33,143 nucleotides of DNA from Candidatus Hydrogenedentota bacterium (GTDB taxonomy: Bacteria; Hydrogenedentota; Hydrogenedentia; Hydrogenedentales; SLHB01), in contig DAOLNV010000066.1 of the NCBI GenBank assembly GCA_035416745.1, forward strand, positions 1 through 33,143, written 5' to 3'. Below are positions 6,663-15,493 of this stretch, piece after piece; within the stretch, counting starts at the first letter, position 1, and every line of letters begins with the position of its first letter. Below the pieces are notes generated by a model. It was not told where the DNA came from. It saw only the letters and a list, made by a program, of their open reading frames with translations, and did no database searches. The position numbers and the translations under genes were made by a program.

Positions 6663-8351
6663 ATGATGTTCTGGCTGTACCCGGTGCTTATTCTGCTTGC
6701 GGTATGCGTGTCCGGCGCTTGTGCGGCGGATGCCGTGCCAAGCCTGTGGTGGCGGCTCGACGAGGACGGCCGGGACGCCTCGGGCAATGGCCGGCACCTC
6801 GAGAATCACGGCGTCGAGTTCGGCGCATCGGTTCCGGACGGGACCCGTGCGGCGCGGTTCGACGGACGTTCGGCCTATCTCGAGTTGCCCGCTCAGGACG
6901 CGCCCCCCTTTGGCGCGGGCGATTTTTCGCTGTCGTTGTGGGTGTACACGGAACAGTCGCTGGATGACAACCTCGGCGACCTCGTGAGCAAGTACGACGC
7001 CCAATCGCGCAGCGGCCTCAACTTCGGCATCCTGACCTGCTCGGGGGTGTCCAACTCGCAGCCCAACTACCGGACCGTCCATTTCGGCATCGACCACGGC
7101 CAGATGGATGCGCAATGGACGGATTGTGGCCGCCCGGGCAACGCCGTGTTCATCTTCGGCATGGCCGTGTACAAGGGCGACCTGTACGCAGCAACGTGCG
7201 AGCCGGCAGCGGGAGACTCGGGCCGGGTATACCGGTACGCGGGAGGCTCGAACTGGATTGATTGCGGCAGTCCGGACGCAAGCAATGCCGTAGCGTCGCT
7301 TGCGGTCTACGACGGACAGCTCTACGCGGGAACTTCGTGGTACGACACCACCGGTTCGGCGCTGCCGGCATCGCCCAACACGACGCCCGGCGGCAAGGTC
7401 TACCGTTATGACGGCGGCACCCAATGGACGTACTGCGGGACCCTTTCCAACCCGGATACCGGCGAATCCAACACCATGGGCGGAATGGGCGTATACGGCG
7501 GGAAGTTGTACGCGACCACGCTCAAACAGGACGGGTTCGGCCTGTACCGTTTCGAGGGCGGCACCCAATGGACGTATTGCGGCAATCCGGGCCGTCGCGT
7601 GCTGAATCCCTGCGTTTTCAACGGCGCCCTCTACATGGTTTCGTACGACGCGCCCGGCGGCCCGTTCCGTTTCGACGGAAAAGAATGGGCGTACGTCGGC
7701 AAGACCATCGACCCGCCCATCCATCAGGACTACTCGTTCGCCGTGTACGGCGGGCGAATGCATGTATCGACCTGGCCCAACGCCTACGTGTACCGCATGG
7801 AGGAAAACGGCACGTGGACGGCGTGCGGACGTCCCGGCGACGAAATGGAAACCATGGGCATGATGGTTTACAACGGTGCTCTGTATACCGGCACACTCCC
7901 TTCGGGGCGGGTGTACCGGTATGACGCCGAAGGCGCGTGGACGCCCATCGGGCAGCAACTGGACACCGCCGAGGGCAAGTACCGGCGGGCGTGGTCCATG
8001 GCCGTGTACCAGGGCAAGCTCTTCTGCGGCACACTCCCGTCGGGCAAGGTATTCTGCATCGAGGCAGGCAAGAACGCGACCTATGATCATGCGCTCGAAC
8101 CGGGGTGGCGGCATCTGGCAGCCGTCCGCGAAGGGGGGCGGCTCCGTCTGCATGTTGACGGCCGCCTGGCCGCGACGGGTGCCCCATTCGATGCTGCGCA
8201 GTTCGACCTCGCCAACGGCGAGCCGCTGCGGCTCGGCGCTGGCACGGGCGATCTGTTCAACGGCTGGATGAGGGACGTGCGCGTCTACGAAAAGGCGCTA
8301 TCCGGCGAGGAAATCCAAGCACTTTGCCGCGCCGGGTTTGGCGGCACGTGA
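6663..8351 (+). CDS. Secreted LamG protein with an inserted seven-repeat propeller
   Basis: The ATG at 6663 follows AAGGAG and opens with a signal peptide (about 1-23, ending GACAAD), giving 562 residues. Residues about 25-130 match the first half of a LamG/concanavalin-like jelly roll, with a DASGNGRHL segment, FDGRSAYLELP and FSLSLWVYT. Residues 478-558 match its second half, with GWRHLAAV, LHVDG and a closing MRDVRVYEKALSGEEI. Between them, residues 148-470 hold seven repeats of the form W..CG.PG, then VY.G.LY..T, then VYRY.GG. This suggests a seven-bladed beta-propeller nested inside the jelly roll. A role in binding carbohydrate or another surface ligand is likely. No catalytic motif is evident. 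Confidence 0.85.
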   Translation: MMFWLYPVLILLAVCVSGACAADAVPSLWWRLDEDGRDASGNGRHLENHGVEFGASVPDGTRAARFDGRSAYLELPAQDAPPFGAGDFSLSLWVYTEQSLDDNLGDLVSKYDAQSRSGLNFGILTCSGVSNSQPNYRTVHFGIDHGQMDAQWTDCGRPGNAVFIFGMAVYKGDLYAATCEPAAGDSGRVYRYAGGSNWIDCGSPDASNAVASLAVYDGQLYAGTSWYDTTGSALPASPNTTPGGKVYRYDGGTQWTYCGTLSNPDTGESNTMGGMGVYGGKLYATTLKQDGFGLYRFEGGTQWTYCGNPGRRVLNPCVFNGALYMVSYDAPGGPFRFDGKEWAYVGKTIDPPIHQDYSFAVYGGRMHVSTWPNAYVYRMEENGTWTACGRPGDEMETMGMMVYNGALYTGTLPSGRVYRYDAEGAWTPIGQQLDTAEGKYRRAWSMAVYQGKLFCGTLPSGKVFCIEAGKNATYDHALEPGWRHLAAVREGGRLRLHVDGRLAATGAPFDAAQFDLANGEPLRLGAGTGDLFNGWMRDVRVYEKALSGEEIQALCRAGFGGT

Positions 8352-8453
8352 ACAAGGTGGGTTTTTCTTAGAATGCGCCTCTGGCGGCGGGGCGCGGGCC
8401 GCTGGTCACCGGCGCTCCCGCCTGTTTGACCGGCTTCTTCACAAGCTTCTATT

Positions 8454-10082
8454 ATGAAGACGGGCGGACCTCCGGGGAGGGCGTGCTTGGGATCGTTCGG
8501 ATTCATCGACACCGGCGTAATCTTCGTCTACTTCGCGGTGCTGCTGGCGATGGGCTGGTACTTTGCCCGGCGCGCGAAGAGTACGGAGCAGTACTTCGTG
8601 GCGGGCCGCTCGTATCCGGGCTGGCTCATCGGCGTATCGCTTTTCGGGGCCGCCATCAGTTCGATAACCTTTGTCGCCTATCCTGCCGACGCGTTCAAGA
8701 CCAGCTACCTGCGCTACGTGATCTGTCTGATGCTGCCGGTTGCCGTGTGGATTGCGTCGCGGTTGATCCTTCCGTTCTTCCGGCGCGGCAAAATCACTTC
8801 GGTCTTCGAATACCTCGAGAAACGATTCGGCCCGGGCGCGAGAACGTACGGCGCGACGGTTTTCATCTTGGCGCAATGCATCCGGCTGGCGATGATCCAG
8901 TATTTGACGGCGCTGCTTATTCAGAAGGTCACGGGCTGGGACGCGGCCTGGTGCATCCTGCTCGGTAGCGCGGTGACCGCGTACTATACGGTTGCAGGCG
9001 GCATGGAAGCGGTCATCTGGACCGATTTCGTGCAGTCGGTGCTCCTGACGCTTGGAGGCGTGCTGATCCTGTTGACGATCATTGTGAAACTCCCGGGAAG
9101 CGTAGCGCAGCTCGTTCAAGTCGCATCGGAAAACGGGAAGTTTGGGGTCAGCGAGTTGGGTCCGGACGGCGCGCTTCAGCCTATACCGTGGGGATTGGCC
9201 CTGTCGCATAAGACCGTGCTGATGCTCTTGATTGTCGGGCTGGCCCAGTGGCTGGCCGACTATACCACGAACCAGGAAGTGGTTCAGAAGTACTGTGCCT
9301 CAAAATCGACGAAGGACGCACGGCGCGCGATGTGGATCTGCTGCTGGTTCTGCGTGCCGACGTGGGGGTACTTCATGTTTGTCGGCACGGGGCTCTACGT
9401 GTTCTACCACGTGTTTCCGGATGTGCGCGCCAATGAAATGCTCACGGGCGCGCGTAAGGCTGAGGAGATACTCCCCTACTTCGTCACGACCCAGCTCCGG
9501 ACGGGCGTTTCGGGGCTGGTCGTCGCAGCGGTGCTCGCGGCGGCCATGTCGAGTATGTCATCCGCGATGAACTCGGTCTCGGCGGTGGCGATCACGGACC
9601 TGTACAGGCGGTACTGGGTCAAAGGACGCGCAGACGAGCATTACGTGCGCGCTGCGAGGTGGTGCACCCTGTTCAGCGCCTTGGCCATGGTCGCAGGCGC
9701 GTTCTGGCTGCTGTATTCCGAGCAGAAGACGTTGCAGGATCTGTGGACCGAGCTGCAGTCGATCGCGGCGGGCGGGTTGCTCGGTCTGTTCTTCCTGGGT
9801 TTCTTCACGACCCGGGGCGACGGGCGCTCGGTCGGGCTGGGGATCGCGCTCGCGGTGGGGTTCTCGGCGGTGATGTCGCTCGCCGGGCTCGGCTGGCTGC
9901 CCGAGCGGGTCTGCGAAGGCATCCGCGCGCACTTCGACGGGTACTATACGGGGTTCATGGGCCACGTCATCATGTTCGCTCTAGGTTATGCCGCGGCCCG
10001 GGTACTCCCGAAACGCCATCGCGACCTCACCAACCTTACCGTCTGGACCCAGGAGAAAGGGTCTGCTCAAGAGACGCCCTGA
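8454..10082 (+). CDS. Sodium:solute symporter family (SSS) transporter
   Basis: The 542-residue protein has about 13 hydrophobic segments. It shows the SSS-family pattern near the N-terminus (STEQYFVAGRS then GWLIGVSLFGAAISSITFV) and the sodium-site region AAAMSSMSSAMNSVS around residues 363-377. Family members move sugars, amino acids or other solutes across the inner membrane with sodium. It lies in a plus-strand group with sugar isomerase-like genes, so a sugar or sugar acid is a reasonable guess. The ATG at 8454 lacks a clear Shine-Dalgarno. A TTG at 8487 is preceded by GGGAGG at good spacing and could be the true start. Confidence 0.92.
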   Translation: MKTGGPPGRACLGSFGFIDTGVIFVYFAVLLAMGWYFARRAKSTEQYFVAGRSYPGWLIGVSLFGAAISSITFVAYPADAFKTSYLRYVICLMLPVAVWIASRLILPFFRRGKITSVFEYLEKRFGPGARTYGATVFILAQCIRLAMIQYLTALLIQKVTGWDAAWCILLGSAVTAYYTVAGGMEAVIWTDFVQSVLLTLGGVLILLTIIVKLPGSVAQLVQVASENGKFGVSELGPDGALQPIPWGLALSHKTVLMLLIVGLAQWLADYTTNQEVVQKYCASKSTKDARRAMWICCWFCVPTWGYFMFVGTGLYVFYHVFPDVRANEMLTGARKAEEILPYFVTTQLRTGVSGLVVAAVLAAAMSSMSSAMNSVSAVAITDLYRRYWVKGRADEHYVRAARWCTLFSALAMVAGAFWLLYSEQKTLQDLWTELQSIAAGGLLGLFFLGFFTTRGDGRSVGLGIALAVGFSAVMSLAGLGWLPERVCEGIRAHFDGYYTGFMGHVIMFALGYAAARVLPKRHRDLTNLTVWTQEKGSAQETP

Positions 10083-10122
10083 CCGGCCTGGAGGGCCGGG
10101 AAACCGGCGGCAACAAAGGGGA

Positions 10123-10366
10123 GGGCTGAAGGCCCGAGACATCATCATCCCAGAGCCGCTCACCCGTGTCATCGTCCGCCCCGCCTTAACGTCCCAAGAC
10201 CGGCGGGAAATGCCAGACCGCGAATTCCGTTTGCGGAAGCACGGGTATCTCGCGTCCACCTTCCGGAACGTGAAACGCGAATGTTCTCGCCTCCCGTTGA
10301 ACCCTGTGCCGGGCCTTCAGCCCGGAGGGGGGTGATGAATCCCTTTCCCCAGGCCTTCAGCCTGGG
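10123..10366. repeat. REP-like palindromes built on GGCCTTCAGCC
   Basis: GGGCTGAAGGCCC (10123-10135) is the inverse of the cores at 10309-10325 (CCGGGCCTTCAGCCCGG) and 10348-10366 (CCCAGGCCTTCAGCCTGGG). The outer stem bases differ between the last two copies but still pair, which points to selection for the hairpin. They resemble the interspersed REP families common in large-genome bacteria. Confidence 0.7.
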
Positions 10367-10414
10367 CTGGTATGTTTCCGCGCCGTTGGCGCTGAAGAAC
10401 TCCGTGTAAACGGG

Positions 10415-10645
10415 TCACATGCGGACCGGCGCGGGCTCGAGGAGGTTCGCGCGCACGCGGAAGAACACCATGTAACCGGGCCACATGAGGCGCGTGGGGC
10501 CAAAGCCGGGCTTCCCAGTGTCTACCCAGTGAATTGGGTTGTGCAGATTGCCTGTTGCCTCAAGCAAAAAAGTATCCCAAAGGACTGTTGACGGCGCGGA
10601 CGCCGTGGCATATTCTGGCAGCCGATTCCTATGAGGCGCAATCAC
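10415..10645 (-). pseudogene. Possible coding relic with a 22-codon internal duplication
   Basis: A 76-codon minus-strand frame ends in NLLEPAPVRM. A 31-bp unit inside it (10460-10490) is duplicated 66 bases away (10394-10424), and the second copy supplies the stop because a TGG became TGA. The in-frame spacing suggests a former coding tandem repeat. However, the frame starts within the leader of the oppositely oriented gene and matches no family I recognise. It may simply be repetitive non-coding DNA. Confidence 0.25.
10588..10616 (+). promoter_or_regulatory. Sigma-70 type promoter for the Tat-exported isomerase-like gene
   Basis: TTGACG (10588-10593) and TATTCT (10611-10616) are separated by exactly 17 bases. 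Transcription would begin near 10623, about 47 bases before the ATG. Confidence 0.65.
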
Positions 10646-10669
10646 GTGGATGACGAGGAGAACGCAGCC

Positions 10670-12112
10670 ATGCTATTCAACCTGAGGAGAAGAGAGTTCC
10701 TGCAAGTGACGGCGGCGGGAGCGGCCGCGTGCTGGGCCGGCGGGGCGGTCCTGGGCGCGCACGCGGCGGAGAACAGCAGCCCCTTGCTCAGTCCTGGGGC
10801 GCGGCGGTCGAAAGTGCGGGTGGCCAAGGTGTACCTGGGCATCCCGAAAGCGCATTGGCCAACGCCCTTGATGGACCTCAACAAGGAGGTCGAGGCATAC
10901 GAGGCCGAGTTCACGAAACGGGCTGGCGCCTTTGCCGACGTGGAATTCCCGGTGAGCCAACTCGTCACCACGCCCGAGGAAGCCCAACAGGTTGCGGCGA
11001 AACTCGGCGATGTGGACGGGGTGCTCGCCATCCATTTGTCAATGGGCGTCACGCCTCTGCTTCAGACGGTCTTGGCGGCGGGAAAGCCGACGGTGCTGTT
11101 TGCGGCGCCGTATTCCGGCCATGAATGGACGCATTTCGGCGCGATCATGCGGAACAAAGAAGGCGCGCTGCTCGATTGCGTGTTGACAAGCGATTTTGAC
11201 CAGCTCGCGGTGGCCGTCAGGCCGTTCCGCGCGATTCACCACCTGCGCGAGGCCAGGATTGTCAATGTCTCCGCACGCGAGCAGTCGCCGGAGTATCTGA
11301 CGGCGATCAAGGACAAGTTCGGCACCGAGGTTGTCCGCATTGACCGGGACCGGGTCTTGGCCGCCTACGAGGCGGTGTCCAAGTCTGATGCGGCGGCCGA
11401 GGCTGAGCGCTGGATGAACGGCGCCAAAGAAATCGTCGAGCCGGGCAAGGAGGAAATCGAGAAGTCCTGCCGCCTGGCGCTGGCGTTCGAACAGCTGCTG
11501 AACGAGGAAAACGCGACGACGATTACGGTTGACTGCTACGGCACCATGTATCATCAGTTGCCGGCGTTTCCATGCATTGGGTTCACGCGGCTGAACGACA
11601 TGGGATTTGCCGGCATATGCGAATCGGACATCAAGAGCGCGATGACGTTCATCCTGATGCAGGCGCTGTCCGGAAATCCCGGATTCATCAGCGATCCCAC
11701 GCTCGACGAGTCCAAGCCGGGCATCATACTCGCGCATTGCCTCGGTTCGACAAAGATGAACGGCCCGAACGGCGAATCGAGTCCGTACCGCATCCGGTCC
11801 ATCATGGAACGGCAGGAAGGGGCCGTGACGCAGGTGTTCATGCCGGTCGGGCAGAAAGTCACGCAGGCTGAACTGATCGGCACGTACAAGCTCCTGTACT
11901 TCACCGGGGACGTTATCGATGCGCCCGATACCGATCGGGGATGCCGCACGAAGATCACGGTCAAGGTGGACGGCGACCTGGCGGCGCTTTGGCAGAACTG
12001 GTCGGAGGGCCTGCACCGGGTGACGTGCTACGGAGACCTCACAACCGACCTCAGACGGTTCTGCAGGTTCAAGCAGATCGAGTTGGTCGACGAGGCGAAG
12101 GCCACCGCATAA
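10670..12112 (+). CDS. Tat-exported L-fucose/L-arabinose isomerase-fold protein
   Basis: The start at 10670 (GAGGAG about ten bases upstream) gives 480 residues. It opens with a twin-arginine signal, RRREFLQVTAAGAAA, followed by a hydrophobic stretch and an AHAAE cleavage region. The mature part resembles the sugar isomerase family that includes L-fucose and L-arabinose isomerases. Likely metal ligands are E318 in GICESD, D342 in ISDPTLDE and H356 in ILAHC. These isomerases are normally cytoplasmic, so Tat export of a folded, metal-bound form is notable. The next gene is a TIM-barrel epimerase. The substrate is unknown, and loss of isomerase activity cannot be excluded. Confidence 0.8.
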   Translation: MLFNLRRREFLQVTAAGAAACWAGGAVLGAHAAENSSPLLSPGARRSKVRVAKVYLGIPKAHWPTPLMDLNKEVEAYEAEFTKRAGAFADVEFPVSQLVTTPEEAQQVAAKLGDVDGVLAIHLSMGVTPLLQTVLAAGKPTVLFAAPYSGHEWTHFGAIMRNKEGALLDCVLTSDFDQLAVAVRPFRAIHHLREARIVNVSAREQSPEYLTAIKDKFGTEVVRIDRDRVLAAYEAVSKSDAAAEAERWMNGAKEIVEPGKEEIEKSCRLALAFEQLLNEENATTITVDCYGTMYHQLPAFPCIGFTRLNDMGFAGICESDIKSAMTFILMQALSGNPGFISDPTLDESKPGIILAHCLGSTKMNGPNGESSPYRIRSIMERQEGAVTQVFMPVGQKVTQAELIGTYKLLYFTGDVIDAPDTDRGCRTKITVKVDGDLAALWQNWSEGLHRVTCYGDLTTDLRRFCRFKQIELVDEAKATA

Positions 12113-12232
12113 ACCAACGAGCGAGCCGTAAGGAAAAGCACGGGGAGCCGGTGCGCGCGGGGTTCGCCATGCTACAGTATCGGGAAGGCTGTTTTCGCCG
12201 CCGGTCAGTCAGAAGCTTCGGGAGTATCACCC

Positions 12233-13090
12233 ATGAAAATCGGTTTCAACATGTTGCTTTGGACACCGTTCGTGACAGAGGACCACTTCCCTCTGTTTGA
12301 GAAGTTGAAGGCGGTGGGCTACGACGGCGTCGAGGTCCCTCTTTTCAGCGGCGAGCCCCTTCATTACGCCAAGGTGGCCCGTGCGTTGAACGGCCACGGG
12401 CTCAGCTGTACAGCGGTCACGGTCATTCCCGACAGAACCCATAACCCAATCAGCGCCGATAAGGGCGATCGCGACAGGGCGGCGGCATATCTCAAGTGGG
12501 CGGTGGACTGCGCCGCCGAGCTGCACGCGGAAGTGCTGTGCGGGCCATACTATCAGCCGCTCGGCGTCTTTTCCGGGAAGGGCCCGACCGAAGAGGAGAA
12601 GAAACGGGCGGCGGAAGTGCACTGGAACATGGCCTGCGTCGCCCAGGATGCTGGGGTCCTGTTAACGATCGAGGCGTTGAACCGTTTCGAGTGCTATTTC
12701 CTGAATACTCTGCGTGATGCGGCCGACTACGTGAGGCGTGTGCAACACCCAAACTTCAAGGCCATGTACGACACGTTTCACGGAAACGTCGAAGAAAAGG
12801 ACCCCGTCGGCTGTATTCGAGACTACGCCGGTGTGCTGGGACATTTTCACGTGTCGGCGAGCGACCGCGGCACTCCTGGACGGGACCACGTGCCGTGGGC
12901 CGAGACTTTTCGGGCACTGCGGTGCGCCGGCTACGACGGCTGGTTGACAATCGAGGCTTTCGGGCGCACGTTGCCCGACCTCGCCGCCACGACCTGCGTA
13001 TGGCGCGACCTCTCCGGGAGCCCTGAAGAGGTCTACACGGAGGGATTTCATCTGATCGCGCAGGGCATGAAAGAACAAGTTCCTGCTTGA
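12233..13090 (+). CDS. Sugar epimerase/isomerase of the xylose-isomerase-like TIM-barrel family
   Basis: The 285-residue protein starts at an ATG with GGGAG upstream. Its length and motifs match the D-tagatose/D-psicose 3-epimerase and hydroxypyruvate isomerase group. Metal ligands can be read as E147 (LLTIEALNR), D180 (MYDTFHGN), H206 (GHFHVSASD) and E241 (LTIEAFG). The spacing is close to that of ketose 3-epimerases. It has no signal peptide and should act in the cytoplasm. It follows the exported isomerase-fold protein after 120 bases, and both follow an SSS transporter, so a role in uptake and conversion of a sugar is likely. The substrate cannot be read from sequence. Confidence 0.88.
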   Translation: MKIGFNMLLWTPFVTEDHFPLFEKLKAVGYDGVEVPLFSGEPLHYAKVARALNGHGLSCTAVTVIPDRTHNPISADKGDRDRAAAYLKWAVDCAAELHAEVLCGPYYQPLGVFSGKGPTEEEKKRAAEVHWNMACVAQDAGVLLTIEALNRFECYFLNTLRDAADYVRRVQHPNFKAMYDTFHGNVEEKDPVGCIRDYAGVLGHFHVSASDRGTPGRDHVPWAETFRALRCAGYDGWLTIEAFGRTLPDLAATTCVWRDLSGSPEEVYTEGFHLIAQGMKEQVPA

Positions 13091-13258
13091 CCTGTTGCGC
13101 GCAGATTCTATTCCGTTCCGTAATGTCGCGCGGACTGCGGGGAATGGTTGCCCTGTGTTCACTGGCCTTGTGAAACAGGATCTCGATGTGGCGCTGGTCA
13201 TACGAATGGGGCCGCAATGTGGGCTCACAGGTACAGCGGGATAAAAGGAGGCGAGCAT

Positions 13259-15211
13259 ATGCGATGGTCCGCCGTCGGGGTTGTCGTCGCAGTAGCGGCC
13301 AGTCTGGCTTTCGTGAAGGCGACATTCGCCGAGAATGCGCCCGCCGCCACGTTCTACGTGAGCACGCAGGGCAAAGACAGCTGGCCGGGAACAAGCGCAG
13401 CCCCTTTGCCGGACGGTTCGAACGGGTCCTTCGCGACGCTCGAAGCGGCGCGCGATGCCGCGCGCCAACTGGGCGCGGACGTTCCGCGCCGGCTGGTCGT
13501 GGCGGGAGGTTCCTACTTCCTGACGCAAGCCCTGCTGCTCGACCAGCGCGATAACGGCCTGACCATCGAAGCGGAAGCGGGGACGCAGCCCATCCTCTAC
13601 GGCGGAACACGCATCGAGGGCTGGCAGCCCGACGGAGACCGGTTCTGGGCCGCGCCGATTTCCGCCGTGGCGGATGGCCCGTGGGATTTCCGCATGTTGT
13701 CAGTCAATGGCCGGTTCTGCAAACGGGCCCGGCTGCCGCGCGAGGGCGCCTTCGAGCACCTGACCGCGTTCGACGTCCCCTGGATGAGCACAACGGGCGG
13801 GGGCTGGAAACGCAAGCCAACGGACCAGGAATTGACCACCATGCAGTACCGCCCCGAGGATCTCGGGCCGTGGTTCGATGTCAAAAACGCCGAGTTGACG
13901 ATCTATCACATGTGGGACGAGTCCCTCGTCGGCGTGGCGCGAATGGACACCGATACCTCGACACTTACGTTCTCGACACCTGCCGAGCACCCGCCAGGGG
14001 CGTTCGGCGTGAAGCGTTACACCGTCTGGAATCTGCGCGAGGGCATGACCGAGCCCGGCCAGTGGTACCTCGACCGGACCGCGGGCAAGGTGGTGTATTG
14101 GCCGCTGCCGGAAGAAGATATGGCCTCGGCGGTCGTTATCGCCCCGCGAACCGCCGTGCTCCTGCGCATCAAGGGCGCGGACGACAACTTGGCGCGCGGG
14201 ATCACGATCCGGGGACTTGGCTTGTCCGTGACCAATACGCCTCTGAAGGCGGGCGGATTCGGCGCGCTCCGTTTTGAGGGCGCATTGACAGCCGCGCAGG
14301 CGGCGGATTGCGTGTTTGCAGACCTGGAAATCTTCAATGCGGGCGGATATGGCCTCAAGACCTGGAAACTCGACACATCGCGGGTCGAGCGGTGCCACGT
14401 TCACCATTGCGGAGCGGGCGGTATCGCGGCGGAAGGCGTCGAGGGAATTGTGGCGGATAACCGTATTCACGACGTCGGTCTGGCCTATCCCAGCGCACTC
14501 GGCCTGCGCTGTGGCGGCGCCAACCTCCAAATCATCCACAACGAGATCCACGACACCCCCTACACCGGCATCTGCGGCGGCGGAAAAGGGCTCGTCATCG
14601 CCTCGAACCGTATCTACCGGGTCATGCGCGAGCTGCACGACGGCGCTGCCATCTATGTCGGATTCTGCAAGGACATAACCTTGCGCGGAAACTACGCCTG
14701 CGACATCGAAGACACCGGCGGTTACGGCGCATCGGCATATTACCTCGACGAGCAGGCCGAGAACTGCCTCGTCGAAGGCAACGTATCGGTGAATGTCGCG
14801 CGGCCCTCACACAATCACATGGCCGTCAACAACACCATCCGTCACAACGTCTTCGTCACCCAAGGCGCCGCCCAGATCACCCTGCAGAAGAGCAGCGAAT
14901 ACACCATCGAGGGCAACATCGTCCGGGCCGGCGGCGATATCACCATCACCAACGTGGACGGCGTGAAAATGTTCAGGAATAACGTTCTCTTCAGCGGAAC
15001 CGGCAAGGTGAATTGGCACATCATGGAGAACTACAAATCCACCGGCGAAAGGCCCATCGAGGCCGCCAACGGCAACATCCTCGGCGACCCGTTGCTCCTC
15101 GACTGCGCGGGCGGCACGATCCGGCTCGACCCCGCATCCCCCGCCCTCGCGCTAGGGTTTCCTCCCGTCGATGTGAGCAACGCCGGCCCGCGGACGGCGA
15201 CAGCGCCGTGA
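13259..15211 (+). CDS. Secreted right-handed beta-helix protein, GH141-like candidate
   Basis: A strong AAGGAGG precedes the ATG at 13259, giving 650 residues with a signal peptide (about 1-25). The mature N-terminus reads TFYVSTQGKDSWPGT, then FATLEAARDAAR. This is the opening seen in many beta-helix glycoside hydrolases, including GH141 and GH120-like enzymes. A beta-sandwich-like insert (about 170-310) is followed by repeated beta-helix coils (about 330-600) with patterns such as VERCHVHHCG, IADNRIHDVG and IHNEIHDTPYTGI. It probably acts on plant or algal polysaccharide outside the cytoplasm. The exact family and catalytic acids are not certain, and it could be a lyase or a binding protein. 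Confidence 0.8.
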   Translation: MRWSAVGVVVAVAASLAFVKATFAENAPAATFYVSTQGKDSWPGTSAAPLPDGSNGSFATLEAARDAARQLGADVPRRLVVAGGSYFLTQALLLDQRDNGLTIEAEAGTQPILYGGTRIEGWQPDGDRFWAAPISAVADGPWDFRMLSVNGRFCKRARLPREGAFEHLTAFDVPWMSTTGGGWKRKPTDQELTTMQYRPEDLGPWFDVKNAELTIYHMWDESLVGVARMDTDTSTLTFSTPAEHPPGAFGVKRYTVWNLREGMTEPGQWYLDRTAGKVVYWPLPEEDMASAVVIAPRTAVLLRIKGADDNLARGITIRGLGLSVTNTPLKAGGFGALRFEGALTAAQAADCVFADLEIFNAGGYGLKTWKLDTSRVERCHVHHCGAGGIAAEGVEGIVADNRIHDVGLAYPSALGLRCGGANLQIIHNEIHDTPYTGICGGGKGLVIASNRIYRVMRELHDGAAIYVGFCKDITLRGNYACDIEDTGGYGASAYYLDEQAENCLVEGNVSVNVARPSHNHMAVNNTIRHNVFVTQGAAQITLQKSSEYTIEGNIVRAGGDITITNVDGVKMFRNNVLFSGTGKVNWHIMENYKSTGERPIEAANGNILGDPLLLDCAGGTIRLDPASPALALGFPPVDVSNAGPRTATAP

Positions 15212-15258
15212 AGGATTTCCACTCGAAGGGCGTGCAGTCTCAGCCGGGTAATCTCCAA

Positions 15259-15465
15259 CGCTGTGGCGTGGTCTCCCGGCCATGCCACTTTCGCGACCGG
15301 CAGGTCTCCAAACTAGGGATAGCAATGATGCGCGGCCCTGACAGGCCGCGGATACCAATGGCCGGTTAGAAAACCGGCCCTCCGTTACGAGGACCATACA
15401 GACGCCGACGCTGTGGCGGGGTCTCCCGACCGCGCCACTTTCGCGACCGGCAGGTCGCCCCAACT
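15259..15465. repeat. Two copies of an interspersed hairpin repeat
   Basis: Copies at 15259-15314 and 15409-15465 share GCTGTGGCGKGGTCTCCCG, a GCCAC arm, then TTTCGCGACCGGCAGGTC. Each can fold into an 11-position stem with loop TCCC. Two more copies, inverted, end the window at 33034-33127. The two copies here flank two other hairpins (15331-15350 and 15360-15379) in the gap between converging genes. Confidence 0.8.
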
Positions 15466-15493
15466 CCGTGTTGCTCTTCCCTCGATTGTGGCT

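Larger units (their letters stand above)
10083..10669. other. Long intergenic region with palindromic repeats
   Basis: This stretch holds three REP-like palindromes (10123-10135, 10309-10325, 10348-10366), a 31-bp imperfect direct repeat (10394-10424 and 10460-10490), a possible minus-strand gene relic and the promoter of the next gene. No intact gene is supported. Confidence 0.6.

Noticed and set aside
6594..8153. Long minus-strand open frame opposite the LamG gene
   Set aside because: It is rich in Arg, Ala, Val and His in a way typical of antisense frames in GC-rich genes. It has no domain, and the plus strand has clear repeats and a signal peptide.
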